Of a DNA stretch of 64,000 nucleotides, positions 35,567-48,059 are shown one piece after another. This DNA is from Ceratorhiza oryzae-sativae. Taxonomy: Eukaryota; Basidiomycota; Agaricomycetes; Cantharellales; Ceratobasidiaceae. The first letter of the stretch is position 1. Each line of letters opens with the position of its first letter. A model generated the notes under the pieces. The model made no database searches. It saw only the letters and a list, made by a program, of their open reading frames with translations, and had not been told where the DNA came from. Where the stretch lies: positions 1,240,001 through 1,304,000 of the forward strand of contig JARWMV010000237.1 in the NCBI GenBank assembly GCA_030998015.1. Reading direction: 5' to 3'. Both the position numbers and the translations under genes were made by a program.

Positions 35567-36777
35567 TTATCCAATTCGTCGTGCCGAAAATCCGGTCGCG
35601 CCACCGCCAAGTGCATCACCCAGCAAGTCCCGCGTGCTCCTCAACCACTCATTTCGAGCAATGAACCAGTTGCCGACGTTGTCACGGTCTGCTAGCGGTG
35701 TGGGACGACTAGCACGTACGCTGCGCACGAGCACGTCCAGCTCGACGTCCGTATCCAAGCCACTCTCGTAGTCTGTTGACCCGGCTCTGGTCTGTGAGCC
35801 AAGACCACCGTTGCCCCCGGTCGCGCCAGTCCCATTTGTTCCCGTTCCTGCACCACCCTGGTTGGGCGCACCTGGATTCTTGCGCTTCTTCGCGGCAACC
35901 GCCTCCTTTTCAGCCTTCTTTTGCTCCCTCTCCTTGTCCTTCTTAGCTTTCTTTTCAGCCTTGGTTTCTCGCTTAACCGGTTCAACGTAATTGGGATCCG
36001 TCGCCCGTTTGTGTTCAACAAAGAGCACATCGTAATCCTTAGTCCGCCCTTGAACGGCGCGTTTGGCGTTCATCCCGTGAACCTTGCACGTGATGTTACG
36101 GGCACAAGGCATGCCGTTCTTGTTGATCACACCGCAGTGCTTGTCGAGATTAAGCGGACCTGGTTACGGATATAAATAGCTGGGTCAAGTAAGGAAGGCG
36201 AAACAAACCCTTGACGCGAGCGCCCTTGCCAGACTTGGCCGCCTCTTTTTTGGACTTTTTCTTGGGCTGGCTCGAATCTTCAGCGTCTCCATCAGCCTTG
36301 CGCTTTTTGCTCGCAGCGCTCTCATCTAACGACAGAGTGTAAATGATGGCCGATCATTGGGCTAGGATAATTATACCGTTTTTCGCTTTCCTGTCTCCTT
36401 CCGCACGAATTTCGGCACATTTTACTACAGCAGCTCCGTTAGGATGGCGAGCGCCAACGAGTCTGTGGCATACCTGTGTGAGCCTCGAGGGCGCTAGCCA
36501 GCAAAGGCTTGCTGCAGTCTGGACATTTGACAACTCCGGACAGCGGCTGAACCAACGGAGCGCCACCGTATATGTGCATGTCCTCCGGTGGCAGTAGTGC
36601 GGCGGGAGGTGATGGCGCACTCTCAGACACTGTGAACAAATATGAGTAGAATTCATAAAATAACAATAATATCTAACATGATTCTGGAGTAAGAGGCTGT
36701 TCGACATTGTCCCAGTTGAAAGCAAGTGACGGAAAGTCGTCGCTGGAACCAGAGAGCGAGCGCAGGCGAAGAGGCAT
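35567..36777 (-). CDS. SGF73: SAGA complex deubiquitinase-module subunit Sgf73 (SCA7/ataxin-7 domain)
   Basis: Starts MPLRLRSLSGSSDDFPSLAF (ATG at 36775-36777). An N-terminal zinc-finger-like part reads VKCPDCSKPLLASALEAH, then HPNGAAVVKC. A Lys-rich stretch follows (SKKRKADGDAEDS, then PKKKSKKEAAKSGKG). The SCA7 domain is clear: LDKHCGVINKNGMPCARNIT, CKVHGMNAKRAVQGRTKDYD and VLFVEHKR, with the Cys/His set of the family. A highly charged KAEKKAKKDKE segment and a Gly/Thr-rich region follow, ending GGGATGFSARRIG with a stop at 35567. In yeast Sgf73 anchors Ubp8, Sgf11 and Sus1 to SAGA and is needed for H2B deubiquitination. It is head-to-head with the Scc2 gene over 102 bp. Confidence 0.88.
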
Positions 36778-36879
36778 GGTGGTTGTGACCAAGTTCAGCA
36801 AATCATGTAAGCAGGGTCCACCCCCACGTGACAAGTGCCGCAAGCCACACGTGATACTAGGATTTTGCACCAAACCACG
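36778..36879. promoter_or_regulatory. Very short bidirectional promoter with two CACGTG boxes (SGF73/SCC2)
   Basis: Just 102 bases separate the two start codons, so the core promoters must overlap. Two CACGTGA boxes, at 36825-36830 and 36848-36853, lie 23 bp apart start to start. CACGTG is the classical E-box bound by bHLH factors such as Cbf1; binding here is inference. Confidence 0.6.
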
Positions 36880-39800
36880 ATGGACCCGAGGAACATGACG
36901 CCGCTGGTTGGGAGCGCGTCGACGCCAGACCCCCAGGCGCTGATGGCAGCGTACCCGTTTGCGTCGGCAACGCCATCTGCGCACGGTATGTCCAACACGT
37001 CTCGATTTTCCCAGCATCTCATCGCCACTTTAGTTGCGCGCCACCTCAGTACTTTAAGTAACGCGTCCTCGGTGCCTTCCTTTATTTCACATGGACAGCA
37101 GCAATATCAGAACGACTCAGAAGCGCGACAATACGCTGCTCGGTGCGCATACATTGTCGAATTCTCTCGGTCGTCTTATTCATGTTGTTTATGGTAGCGC
37201 TTTGCAATCCGAAGCTCGGCAGCAGAGTGCTTATCAGGGTTACGGGCCACCCGCGCGTTGGACACCCTCAGATTATGGTGCTCCGGTGGATTCATATCAC
37301 AAATATCCATACGGATCCGACCAGTCCCATGGTTATATAACGCCACGGCAGCAGTCCTATTACTCTCAAAACGCTCAAGCGCCGGATTTCTATGGGCAGA
37401 ATCAATCGTCCCAATACCAGTACTCATCTCAGCAATATTCTTCGTCGGCTGCATACCCTCACCAAGCTCGGGTTTCGGCTCCAAGTTCATCTTCTCAGCA
37501 CCAGGATTCATCTTCGGCACAATTTCAATCTAATTTAAACCATCAAGCTTATTCTTATTCTCAACAATACTCTACCCAGCTTTCAAAGAATTACTCAGAT
37601 CCGGCTTCCTCAGGCCCTCATGAGACTCGCGAGTCGTCCCACTACTCTCACGGGGCTCACGAGCAAGCCTCTCAACGTAGCTATCCCGCCTCGGCGCCTG
37701 GAAACTACGCCTCTCAGCCTACTAATACTTCGACATATCCGTCTCAACCAACGACTGTTTCCTCATACACTCAACCTTCAACCTCCGCCGCGTCGTATGC
37801 CACCCAGTCGAAATCTCATACCCTTCAGGTCCCAACCGATTCAATCAGCTCCGCCTTTCTTGAACCTCTAGCGACACACCAGTTTGCTCCTCGCTTATCT
37901 CAGCCAGTAGCTACTCTCACACGACACGAATCTGATGCACAGGTCAGGTACTCGGGCAGTGGGAGGCAGTCCTACCCGATGGACAGCGGCGGCTATTCAT
38001 CAAACAACGCTACGGGTTCAGCAAACCAATACCTGGCAAACTCGAGTGGCTCTTACGACACCACTTCGTCTTCGAGAGGTCATGGTTCTTTGCAACCTAG
38101 TGTGTCTTTGAATCAACATCGACCATCGCCAGCATCGGGATCGGGTCTTGGGTTTGGGTATACCTCATCGACTGACGCTCCAGGAAGGTCGGTCCAAGCC
38201 TACCGAGAACATGGTCAGCACCGGAATCCGAGCGGTCATCAATCTCGGCCGGCTAGCCAATCTCATCAAGCGACGTACACGAGCCAAACCTGGAACAGCG
38301 ATCGGCAGGGTCAAGCCCAAGGTGGATACCTCGAACAGTCTCGAGGAGCCCTCCATGGGAGGTCACAGGGCTCCACCGCGGGTGCCCAAAGGAACAACCT
38401 TTCAGGTGAATATCAAAGCCAGAGTGGATACGAAGCTCAATCGTCCGGCGGGCTTGGGATTTCAAATTTCTTCCAACAAAACGCGCTGGCGCGTCAGGTT
38501 CCGACCAATCCAACTACCCAACCGAACCATTCCAAAGCGCCTTCCAGCGCGCAAGCTTATTCCGCGAGAGTCGTGCAAAGATCTTCACTGGATACCCGTA
38601 GTGATTCAGGCCAGAACCAGTATGGCCAGATGGGCGACCCTTACACTACCCGGCTTCAGACATGGCAAACGCATGCTTCGGGGACTCCACACACCCAACA
38701 GCAGCAGGAGCCTCGACCCCATTCCGCTGCTAGTACCAACCAGCACATCCAACCTGCCTCAGTCCCTCAACAATCCCAGCCGTCTCATGTGCAGCAATCC
38801 CAGGCTCAAGCACAACCACAGCCTACGAGCTACTCATACACTCAAACCTCTGCGGAGCACCGTGCCGCAAGCTCGGCTCAGGATGCTTCAGGCCTCGTAG
38901 AGGCCCAGTTGGTTGCGCAAAAAGGCGAACAACCATCGACCCATGGACATTCGCAGCCATCTGGCGACACTACTGTCTCACAATCCCTTCAGCCACAGCC
39001 ACAGCTTCCGGGTTCGATGTCTGCACAAACCCAAGCACAAACCCAGCCTCGGGGCATATACGCGCCTCTTGCTGGGCGGCCCATTCGTGGTCGGGGAATT
39101 GGGCGACAGCTTCAAAATGGGCCACAACGTGTGTTGCAAGGTGGACCTCCCCGTATCCTAACTCCGCCTCAACCCCCGCAGCCTCAGCTTCTACCCCAAC
39201 CGAATCAACGTTGGTCTCAGAATTCCCATACGCCAGACCCAACAGGTCAGGCCTCCACAGCAATCCCTTCAACCCGCCGAGAGTACTGCCAGTGTTGGAG
39301 AGTCGTCCGAGGACGTTCCTATGGATTCTGGCTCTGTCCAAGCTGTTTCGACGAGCAAGTACGATTCAATCATTCCCGATTCAGGCGCCACGTACCCCGA
39401 TTCTCCGCCTCCACCCTACGAGCCTTTGATGCGCGATCGTTCTAAGAAGCCTCAGGAGACACAAGGCCAAGAGGTCAATGGATATGCAGTACAGGTGCAT
39501 TCGAATCTTGAGCATTTTGGTTGCGTCCAACTGATACGATCTCAGCTACAGGAGTTATCGTTGAGGTCTCAACCACCTACACCTCAACCTCCAGCGACAC
39601 TGGACGTGGAACAAGTACAACGAGCGGCGCCTATTCGGGCTAATCAAGAGGCCGCACCCAAGCATACTGTGCAAGATTCTACTGTTCACTTTGAAGCATT
39701 CTTGTCGGCCATCGTACCCGAAAAACCCAAGCAACTTAAACCGAGCCGTCCGCAAAACCTGCCCCAGACGAGGTGTGCGGGGCCTTGCAGCGCTCACCTC

Positions 39801-42800
39801 TTCCTCCCAAGGCTCATCTTCCGGAAGCTCATCGTCCGTTACTCGCCCACGAATGTCCCCTGTTGTCGAACTCCCAAGATCCAACTTCATGACTCCCCAT
39901 AGAGACAAGAAATGGCGGGAGTCGAAGAGGGAGATCGCCACTGACAGTCCACCCGTACGTGATACATCTAGTCCCGATCTCTCGACGCTGTCTCCGATGA
40001 AGCGCAAGCGCGATCCCGAAAGCGAACCTGGGGCGAGAACCGTCAAGCGAATGATGTCTATGACAATCGATGGTACTAGCACTCCCAGCAGCAGTCGCAT
40101 GCACGATGCCACAATGCGTACCCCAGGAAGCGGCGCACGCACACCTGGAAAATACGCAGCAATGCCTAGCAGCAAGATGAAACTGGTTGTTGAGTTGCCG
40201 CCTCGTAGAGCAGAGAGTTCGTTCGATATGTCTCCTGGCCAGCACGAGTAACGACCGGGATGAGCACGGGTAAACGTGATGTGCACTTGGAGAAGCTTTG
40301 CGCCCTCATAGATGAGATCATCGAGGCGGAAGATAGCCTCGACCCGGAGGCAGCCGCTGAACATGGCGGATCGACAGATTGGTTCTCGGCCCGCACGACA
40401 GATTGGAGCTCACCTTTGCTCTCGCCCCGCGCGATATCCCGACTAACCCAGTTAGTTGCACGTCGGGGCGCACGATTGAGCGACGTTGACGCTGGAAATC
40501 TGGTTCGTATACTGAAGTTGTTAGGCCGAAGCGTCGCAAAAGGAGAAGACTTGGATCCGTTTGGTACATCATTGGGAGGTGTTGGGGGAGGTAGCGCGAC
40601 CAAGCCGAAGTCCAAGGGGAAGAAAAAAGTCAAAGGTTCTACAGACGAAGAGCAGGAAGAAGAACCAAAGGAGGAAGTAGATATCGGTGACGAAGATTTC
40701 TCCAGGCTGATGAGTACGCTTGAGACTGCGAAAGAAGCTATTATTGCTGCAGATTGCGTGTTTGCGATTCTGAGTGCGGAGAAATTGCCAAAGCAGGTAA
40801 GCTGATATCCAACATTCACCTCAGTAGGTCTCTGACGCGCTGGATTTATCCAATCAGTTGTATTCGGAGGATTTGATCACAAGCTGTCTTTCTGCGGTCA
40901 AGAATGAGCTCTCAAGTGTCATATATCCGTATGTAGAAACTGCGAGCGATATTCATGGTAAGCGTTATCGCACGTTGTTCCCAACGTTTACTTAGTCCCC
41001 TGTGCAGGCCACAGTCCTCCGCTACTCCTCCATGTTGCTCAGAGTTCATCTCCTTCTGCTGTGGACCATCGAAATCTTCTCGGGGAAATATTCCGAGTCT
41101 TAAACTCTGTGCTACCCCGCATCACTACTCTTGCGAATCATGGGATTTCTGAAACTATGGTTATCCAAGCCGCATTTATCGGCATTGGACCCTTTTTTGT
41201 TGTTGAGGTAACTAACGAGAAGGGTAGCAAATCCAGCGCCGCAGACAGGAAAAACGGGGGTCGAATCCAGATCCTTGATGCTCTGGGAGGTTCAACTTCC
41301 ATGCGTGGTCTACGCTTAGCGGCGCTTGGGCTTGTCCGAGCATTGTTTGCCAACTACGAGTCTCAGCGAGCATGGATTGTGGAGGAAATTTTGAGCTCTT
41401 TGATCAAATTACCAGATATGAAGCTCAAGGCTGGCCAATTCAAGTGAGAGAGATATGTCCATACTTCGATTTCATTTTTCTCATTCATGTCCAGACTGCG
41501 CGACGGTGCTACTATCCACGTCGTTTCCGCACTGCTATTCCAGCTCGTACAGACATCCGCACATGATGTGCGCATACATGCTCAGTGGCTTGCGAGGAAA
41601 CGACGAGAAGCTATTGCAGATGCCACCACGTCAAGTCTTGTAGAGAATGCCAAGCCACCCCTGTTGGACGAACACGACCGAGAGGTATGTGACGGAATTT
41701 GTCGCTCAGCGATTTGCTAATGGGCCACCTGCGTACAGGAGGTGCATCTATACCTCAATGGGCTCGAATCGGCAACCAAGACCGCAAAAACAATTGTGTT
41801 ATTTTTGACGCAACGGTATATTTTATATTCTACAACAACGACATAGCTAATACTAGATCCAGAACCGGCAAAAATAAGAACACGAAATCCGCGAACGAGG
41901 CTGAATACCGAAACATTTTCGATAACCTTGTTCAGGATGTTCTAGTTGTTCTGAATTGGCCCGAATGGCCAGCCGCGAATCTTTTGATGGGGATCCTCTG
42001 CAAGTTCATGGTAAAATATCTCCAATATACACTATATTTTACCCTCCTTAGTTTCTCTCAAACAGTTATCTTCGCTCGAAGACGTCAAATCCTCATCAGA
42101 CTCTGCTGCAAAGAACATGGCGCTTGATCATCTAGGAGAAATTGCAACCCGCCTTCGCGAGACGTATCTGACGCTTCAGCTTCCTTTTGAAACCTCTGTG
42201 AAGCCGTTAGAAGAGGTAAGCATGTCGCTTGAGAGAAGCGCGTTAGCCGACTTGTGTTGCAGATCGTCGCAACATGTGACTTGAAAGCCCTGGATGACTT
42301 GATCCTCGCGCATTCCGATGTGTACGCTCACCTATCAAAGCGTTCATCGGACGATCAAGCTTATGATGTGGGGCGACTACTGTTTTTACCTAACACCTTG
42401 AACTAAAGATTTTCTTGTAGAGCGCGCGAGAGCTTACAGCGGCTACATGGGCTCAAGAACTCGCGACCTGCTTGCGACAATGCGACACGATTATTTCTAG
42501 ACTTGGCGAAGACGAAGACATGGAGGGATCAAGCGACGGCAAGTTGTCCGAATTTGCGGCAAGGATCAAGGCGGCTTTGCGAGGGGTTTGGAACGAAGGC
42601 GCACATGACTTATTTGCGGCTGGGTAGGTCTTCATCTCATCCGAAGGGCATACGCTGAGATGTTTTGAGTAGAACGGATGCTGAAGTCAAACGCGTCGAC
42701 GATCTGGCGGAACGGTTTGGTGGAACGCAAGGCTTGCGCAATGCCTTCGAGCCGATTCTGGGAGCCATTCTCACATCCCTGGATGCACCTGCTGTCTTCA

Positions 42801-45800
42801 TGCGTACCAAGGCGCTACGTGCACTAGGACTAATAGTTACGAAAGATTCATCCGTTTTGAAACAAGTATGTTGAGACTCTCTATTCCTCAATACAGCTAC
42901 TGACACCTTCATAGGCCAATGTGCGCCGGGCGATTGAAAGCCATCTCATGGATAGTTCGCCAGCAGTTCGTGACGCGGCAGTCGAGTTGATCGGCAAATA
43001 TCTGGTACTTTCCCCAGAACTAGTCGATGATTACTATCCTCAAATTGCTAACCGCATTGCGGTACGTCGATATGAACGTCCGCATCTCGGGAATCTAATT
43101 GTTTCTGGTCCGCCAATAGGATACCGGACTGGCGGTTCGCAAACGAGTCATTAAGCTTCTCAAGAGCCTGTACAGTTTAACGGACAACACTGTTCGTCGA
43201 GCCGATATCTGCACAAAGCTCGTATTGAGGATGCTCGACGAAGATGATGGTATCAAGGTAGATTCCGTCCAACTCTTAAATGAACCTTTGGTGTTGACCT
43301 TTTAAAGGACTTGGCGATTAGCTCCATCGAGGAACTTTGGTTTGCGGACGGGAGCGAAGTCAACGCCAACCGACGCGGGGCGGGGCGAGAGAACGGATCG
43401 AATGGCTCCACTCATATGACAAATAAAATTTCCGTTATCATGGGTGTGAACGCCAATTTCCGCGATAGACACTCTCCACTCGAAGACCTGCTGCATGAGG
43501 TAAAACTATGGTTACTCTCCTTGTTGCTTGTATTGACCGCACCGGCAGATTATCGTGAAAAAGGGAGACAAAGATGCTGGCTCGATTGTTCAGCGATATA
43601 TCGACGTGTGTGATGCTTTGATCGACACCTTAGTTGATGCACAAGAGATTCCAGGCTTCGTACGTAGTATTTCCGTATATTCTGGATTGAGAATTGAAGC
43701 CTGGTTCACAGAGTGTCGTAAACTGTATCCGAACTGTCCACGTTTTTACAGCTGCACATCCCGCCGTTATGTCTACACGCAAGGCGGTGGTACTTCTTCC
43801 CTACCTCAAGAGCGGATCAACCGTACGGGCTATTGGTTGCTTGCTACCGAAATTGATCTAAATGAAGTTCATCTAGACTGACGACCAAGCAATCGCTGAC
43901 TACTTGCTCAAAATCTTCCGATCATGTATCCCTCGGATGCCTGCTGGAACTTCTAAATTCGGAACAGAGTTACAACAAACCTTGGAGCCGATGGTGATCA
44001 AGCCATCAGGAGCAGCAGGAGTAGCGGTACGTAGAGAGACCATGGACTCAGGGCACGACTAAGTGGAGTGTGTAGGCACTGCCGGAGACGGTAGCGTGTT
44101 TGTGTGCTGTCGTCCACCATCTCACCCATGACTACCAGCGTCTCGTTGCGCTACTGCGCTCTTGCAACGGTAAATGGGTTGCAGCGTTTGATCTCTCTTG
44201 GCTGATGGTTGTTGTGCAGCTCGTTTAGCTCAAGCTCTGGCTAAAAAAAGTCAACCCACTGCACAGGAGATTGCAACCCTTTCGATTCTTGCGTTGATCG
44301 TTTCGTTACTTGGGGAACATTCGGATTTTGATAAGATTCGAGAAACACAGCCAAGTAAGGGAGTTGTGGTTATTATCAGCGTTGCCTTGAACTTGTTCTT
44401 TTTTTTTCTTAGCTCTCAAACCCTCTATTGATTCGATCAAGCAGGTTAGTCGTTCTCACTTCGTTGACATCAGTCTTGACTAATCCTCCTCGCTAGACCT
44501 CTATTGCCGAATACATTTACAGCCTAATTCATCAGCTCTACCGCCGGTTCAATGACCCACTCTTACGAGGCCGACTGCTACAATGCTTCGGTATGGTTGA
44601 CCATCGTTCGCGCAGTGAACTATTTGAATCACCTTCGAGACAGGATTCCTATTTCGGGCGCATCCCACCCTGTTGACACACGAAGAGTCAGCAGAAATGA
44701 TGGATGCTATCTTCGCGTCGCCACAGGAAGAAGCACAGGCACGCCTGTTGAAGATTATGCAAGACTTTCTGCTGTCGGAGGCCTCAAAGCATGCACATCC
44801 ATCCAGTATGGATCAACTGTTCACGCAGAGGCTCAATGTCCTGAATTTGCCTTATCTAGCGAGCAACAAACCAAAGAAAGCTGGCGCAGTCAACATGGAC
44901 GAACTCATTGGAAACACCGAGGGTTTTGCTGATTCAGGGTACGCCCACCTGTCTCACTCTGAAAGGATTAAACTGATCAGATTCTTAACCCAGAGTTAGC
45001 TCGACCATTATTCAGAGATATCTCGTGCAGATCCTCTCCTCGGCCTTATCGCCCAATCGATATATCCAAGCTCCAGCCGTCGACATATTAAGTTTTACGG
45101 TCAGGCAGGGGTTGGCGCATCCGCTTCAGGTTAGCTTCAATGTTGTTGTGGGTATCCGTTCTCACCCGCTGTGCGAACAGTGCTTCCCGATCATCGTGGC
45201 GTTGGAGACTAGCCATGATAATTCCCTCAGTTCACGAGCAGCTAACCTGCACACATTACTGCACAACAAGCATGCCTCGCTGCTAAACTCGAGGTATTTG
45301 GAGTCTGTCGGGAAATCTCTCGAGTATCAAAAGCAGCTGCAGCCCGGGACCTGGAAAGGCAAGTAGACAGAATGACGCATAGATTTTGTAGCAGTAACCA
45401 ACTCGAGTAGGCTACCGACTATCTCCTCACCCGACCGCACTGTTGCACCGTTGGTATTCATTGGTCAGGGAGAAGAGGCAACCAAAATTAGATTTTCTTA
45501 AATCCTTCTTGCGTGCATTTGATATCGACGTCGCTGTGCTGTCATGTTCTCAAGTGGGTATTCCAACTCGGGGCCGATGCTATGAAACACTTACAGTGGG
45601 CTGCAGGATCAACTTGACCTGGTGCGATACATTGCGGAGAATGTATCCGCATTCGATTACAAGACGCAGGAAGAGGTTTTGACAGTGATCCGACACCTGA
45701 CTCACGTCTTGTCTGTCGCGGGGATGCATATCGTCGAGATCCTAAGTCAGGAACAACGAGCACGTGAACAGCCGGGAACTGTAAGTCTGCAGGTCGCCGT

Positions 45801-46239
45801 CGATGCCAAGTTCTGACTAGTTTTCATGGCTTCGCGAAGGCTATGGAAGTGGATGGTGGAACAACGGCTGCGCCCGCAACCGCTAGCGAGCTGGCCCGTG
45901 CCCGAGTCGCGACTACAATTGCGATCATTTTGGTACTCAAGGCACACCTCAAGCACCTTTACGGAATTACAGAAGAGTATGCACCGCTTCAGGATACTAT
46001 AGTACACAGCATACTAATAGCCTTACAGAAAAGCCTCAAGATGGATACCTGGCAAGAAATCCGCAGTTGGAGACAAGCCTGCGGTGGCACGGAACGATAA
46101 GCCGGTTGGCTGGGAAAGAGTACCATTCGCGGCTCGTGTGGCCAAAACCACAGAAGACGTGCGAACCCAGGAGGATCAGATGCTAGAACTATGGGCCGAG
46201 GACGGCGTGACGGCTGAGCCCGATGAGTTTGGCGATTAG
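36880..46239 (+). CDS. SCC2: Cohesin loader subunit Scc2/Mis4/NIPBL with long low-complexity N-terminus
   Basis: The C-terminal two thirds (about 40260-46239) carry Scc2 signatures: [20 protein letters not shown], then [78 protein letters not shown] and [17 protein letters not shown] (HEAT-repeat hook), ending [11 protein letters not shown] with TAG at 46237-46239. Scc2 with Scc4 loads cohesin on chromatin and activates its ATPase. The N-terminal part (36880-40200) is a Ser/Gln/Tyr/Pro-rich disordered region ([20 protein letters not shown]) with a basic segment (MKRKRDPES). It starts [18 protein letters not shown], and its first intron joins SAH to [10 protein letters not shown]. The reading frame before 40251 ends in a TAA. 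A 34-nt GT-AG intron at 40205-40238 would bypass it (ELPP joining [14 protein letters not shown]). If that intron is not used, the N-terminal part and an Scc2 gene starting at 40260 would be separate. The frame change near 39250 is also unresolved. Confidence 0.75.
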
Positions 46240-46492
46240 TATATTATTTTCTATCATTTTTATTTGTACATTATTTGTACAATATGTGAAGCAGTATTGT
46301 ATACAAAGTGCGCGGAACTGACCGGCTGAACGATGGTGCATCGCCACTTTGAAATTCCAGCTGCGGCTACGGATGACATCACCGCAGTGACCAGTCTGAC
46401 GCATGATGTGCCTATTAAAGCACCACAAGCGATCGTCCTGATCTTCAGTGGATCCACCACACCCCTATCCCTACTGTCCCACAACTAAGAGC

Positions 46493-47634
46493 ATGGCCGC
46501 TACGCACTCTGTACATGTTGCGTGAGTCTTTTGCTATAGCATCGTCTCTAGCACTTACCCCGACATCCTAGCAACTTGGCCGAAACTACGACCGAGAAGA
46601 ACTTATCCGACTTTTTCACGTTAGTCTCAATTTGTCCTAGCTTAGTGTAGTCATTCAGATAGCTGTCCGCTCCTTAGATTTTGCGGAAAGTATGTGTTGT
46701 TTGCCGAAGCCAGACAGACCATCAATATACTGACCCTTTACCAAGGATATCTTCGATTGAATTTAACGCAGCGGCAAAATCGGCTACGATCCATTTCGAG
46801 AACCCGTCGGCGGCGAAAACTGCACTTATGCTAAACGGTGTGTGATGCCCGTTCAACCATGCAGCTGCTTCTAACGTCAGGTACAAACAGGTGGGACGCT
46901 GGATGGATCTGCCATTGTTGTCACTTCAGAGGTGGAGCATGAAGACCCCTCTCACACGGAGCACCACGACGAATCAACACCGATTCAGCAAACTGACAAG
47001 CCCCGCGCGGCAATTGCCGTACGTCCCAATGAGGAACTACGCCCTATGCCTACTGATCAAATTCTTGTCTCAAGGCCGAATACCTTGCCAAAGGCTATAC
47101 CCTGTCTGATCAGATCCTCCAAAAAGCGATCGACATCGACAAGAAACAAGGGATCTCTCAAAGGTTCCTGAACTATCTCCGGTCGCTTGACATCACCCTC
47201 GGCCAGAAATTGTTCGGCTCCAAAGAAACCGGAGAACATGTCACCACCGAGAAGGGCAAGGGAGCTATTGGAGAGACCTCGGAGGCTGGCGCAACAGCGA
47301 ACCTTGGTCGCCACCCGACGGTGTCTGGCAAAGCGCAAGAGACCGTTACCGGCATCAGAGAGAGGGCTGCTGCCATGAACGAGCAAGGTGGCTATACTAC
47401 TAAAGCGCACAATGTGCGGCGAACTGTTTATTCTTCGTCGTATGTAAGACTAACTGTTTTTATACGTAGTACTATACCCAGGCCATCCAGTCACCGTTCG
47501 GTCAGAAGGTGTATGCGTTTTATACTTCTACTTCGAAACAAGTATTGGACATCCACGAGGAGGCCAAGCGTATTGCCGCAGATACGAAAACCACCTCTGC
47601 TACGCCTGGGTCACCAGCTAAGCCCGCTGCGTAG
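46493..47634 (+). CDS. RRM-domain protein, Vip1-like
   Basis: Starts MAATHSVHVA and splices to NLAETTTEKNLSDFF; later exons give FCGKISSIEFNA and AAKSATIHFENPSAAKTALM. Together these form one RNA recognition motif near the N-terminus with degenerate RNP1/RNP2. LDGSAIVVTSEVE follows, then an acidic linker (HEDPSHTEHHDES). The helical C-terminal part reads AEYLAKGYTLSDQILQKAI, then DIDKKQGISQRFLNYLRSLD, GIRERAAAMNEQGG, YYTQAIQSPFGQKVYAFYTS and KQVLDIHEEAKRIA. This layout (one RRM plus an alpha-helical domain) matches S. pombe Vip1 and fungal proteins named after it. Their molecular role is not well defined. The stop is TAG at 47632-47634. It follows Scc2 on the same strand after 253 bp. Confidence 0.85.
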
Positions 47635-48059
47635 TTAACGCTAGTTTGATAAGTATAAGACAATTTTAATTCTTGTTAGATATGACAAATTTGAATGTAA
47701 TAAGCACTCAGCTCCATCCCATGTCAAGTCGGAGTTTGTTAGTGATTTTTGTGGACACAAATTTGATCTAGCCGATCGAAAGGCGCTCGATGGGCGGGGA
47801 ACACCACCCCGCTCTATGAATGTCCGGTTATAGATTAGATCACGTCCGGATGGTGGCGTATGTTTGACAACAGCCAGCGGGCGGCAGCGGGCGAATCAAT
47901 GAATGAATGGTTAATTTGAAACACCGACAATTGCCTTAAGATAAGGTATATAGCGGCGAGAATGACTGTCATAGATGTGCAGTCATTCCTCTCAAACCCA
48001 CCGCTGTCCTTTACTCCTGGGGCGTCCAATCCACTGTGTTTATATCCATTTCTTGAAAT
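47635..48059. other. Intergenic region upstream of DUF6534 gene D
   Basis: About 425 bases, no gene seen. Presumed 3' UTR of the Vip1-like gene and promoter of D. Confidence 0.3.

Noticed and set aside
39555..40364. Long minus-strand ORF of about 270 codons opposite the Scc2 gene
   Set aside because: Antisense shadow of the Ser/Pro/Arg-rich coding sequence; its protein has no recognisable domain.
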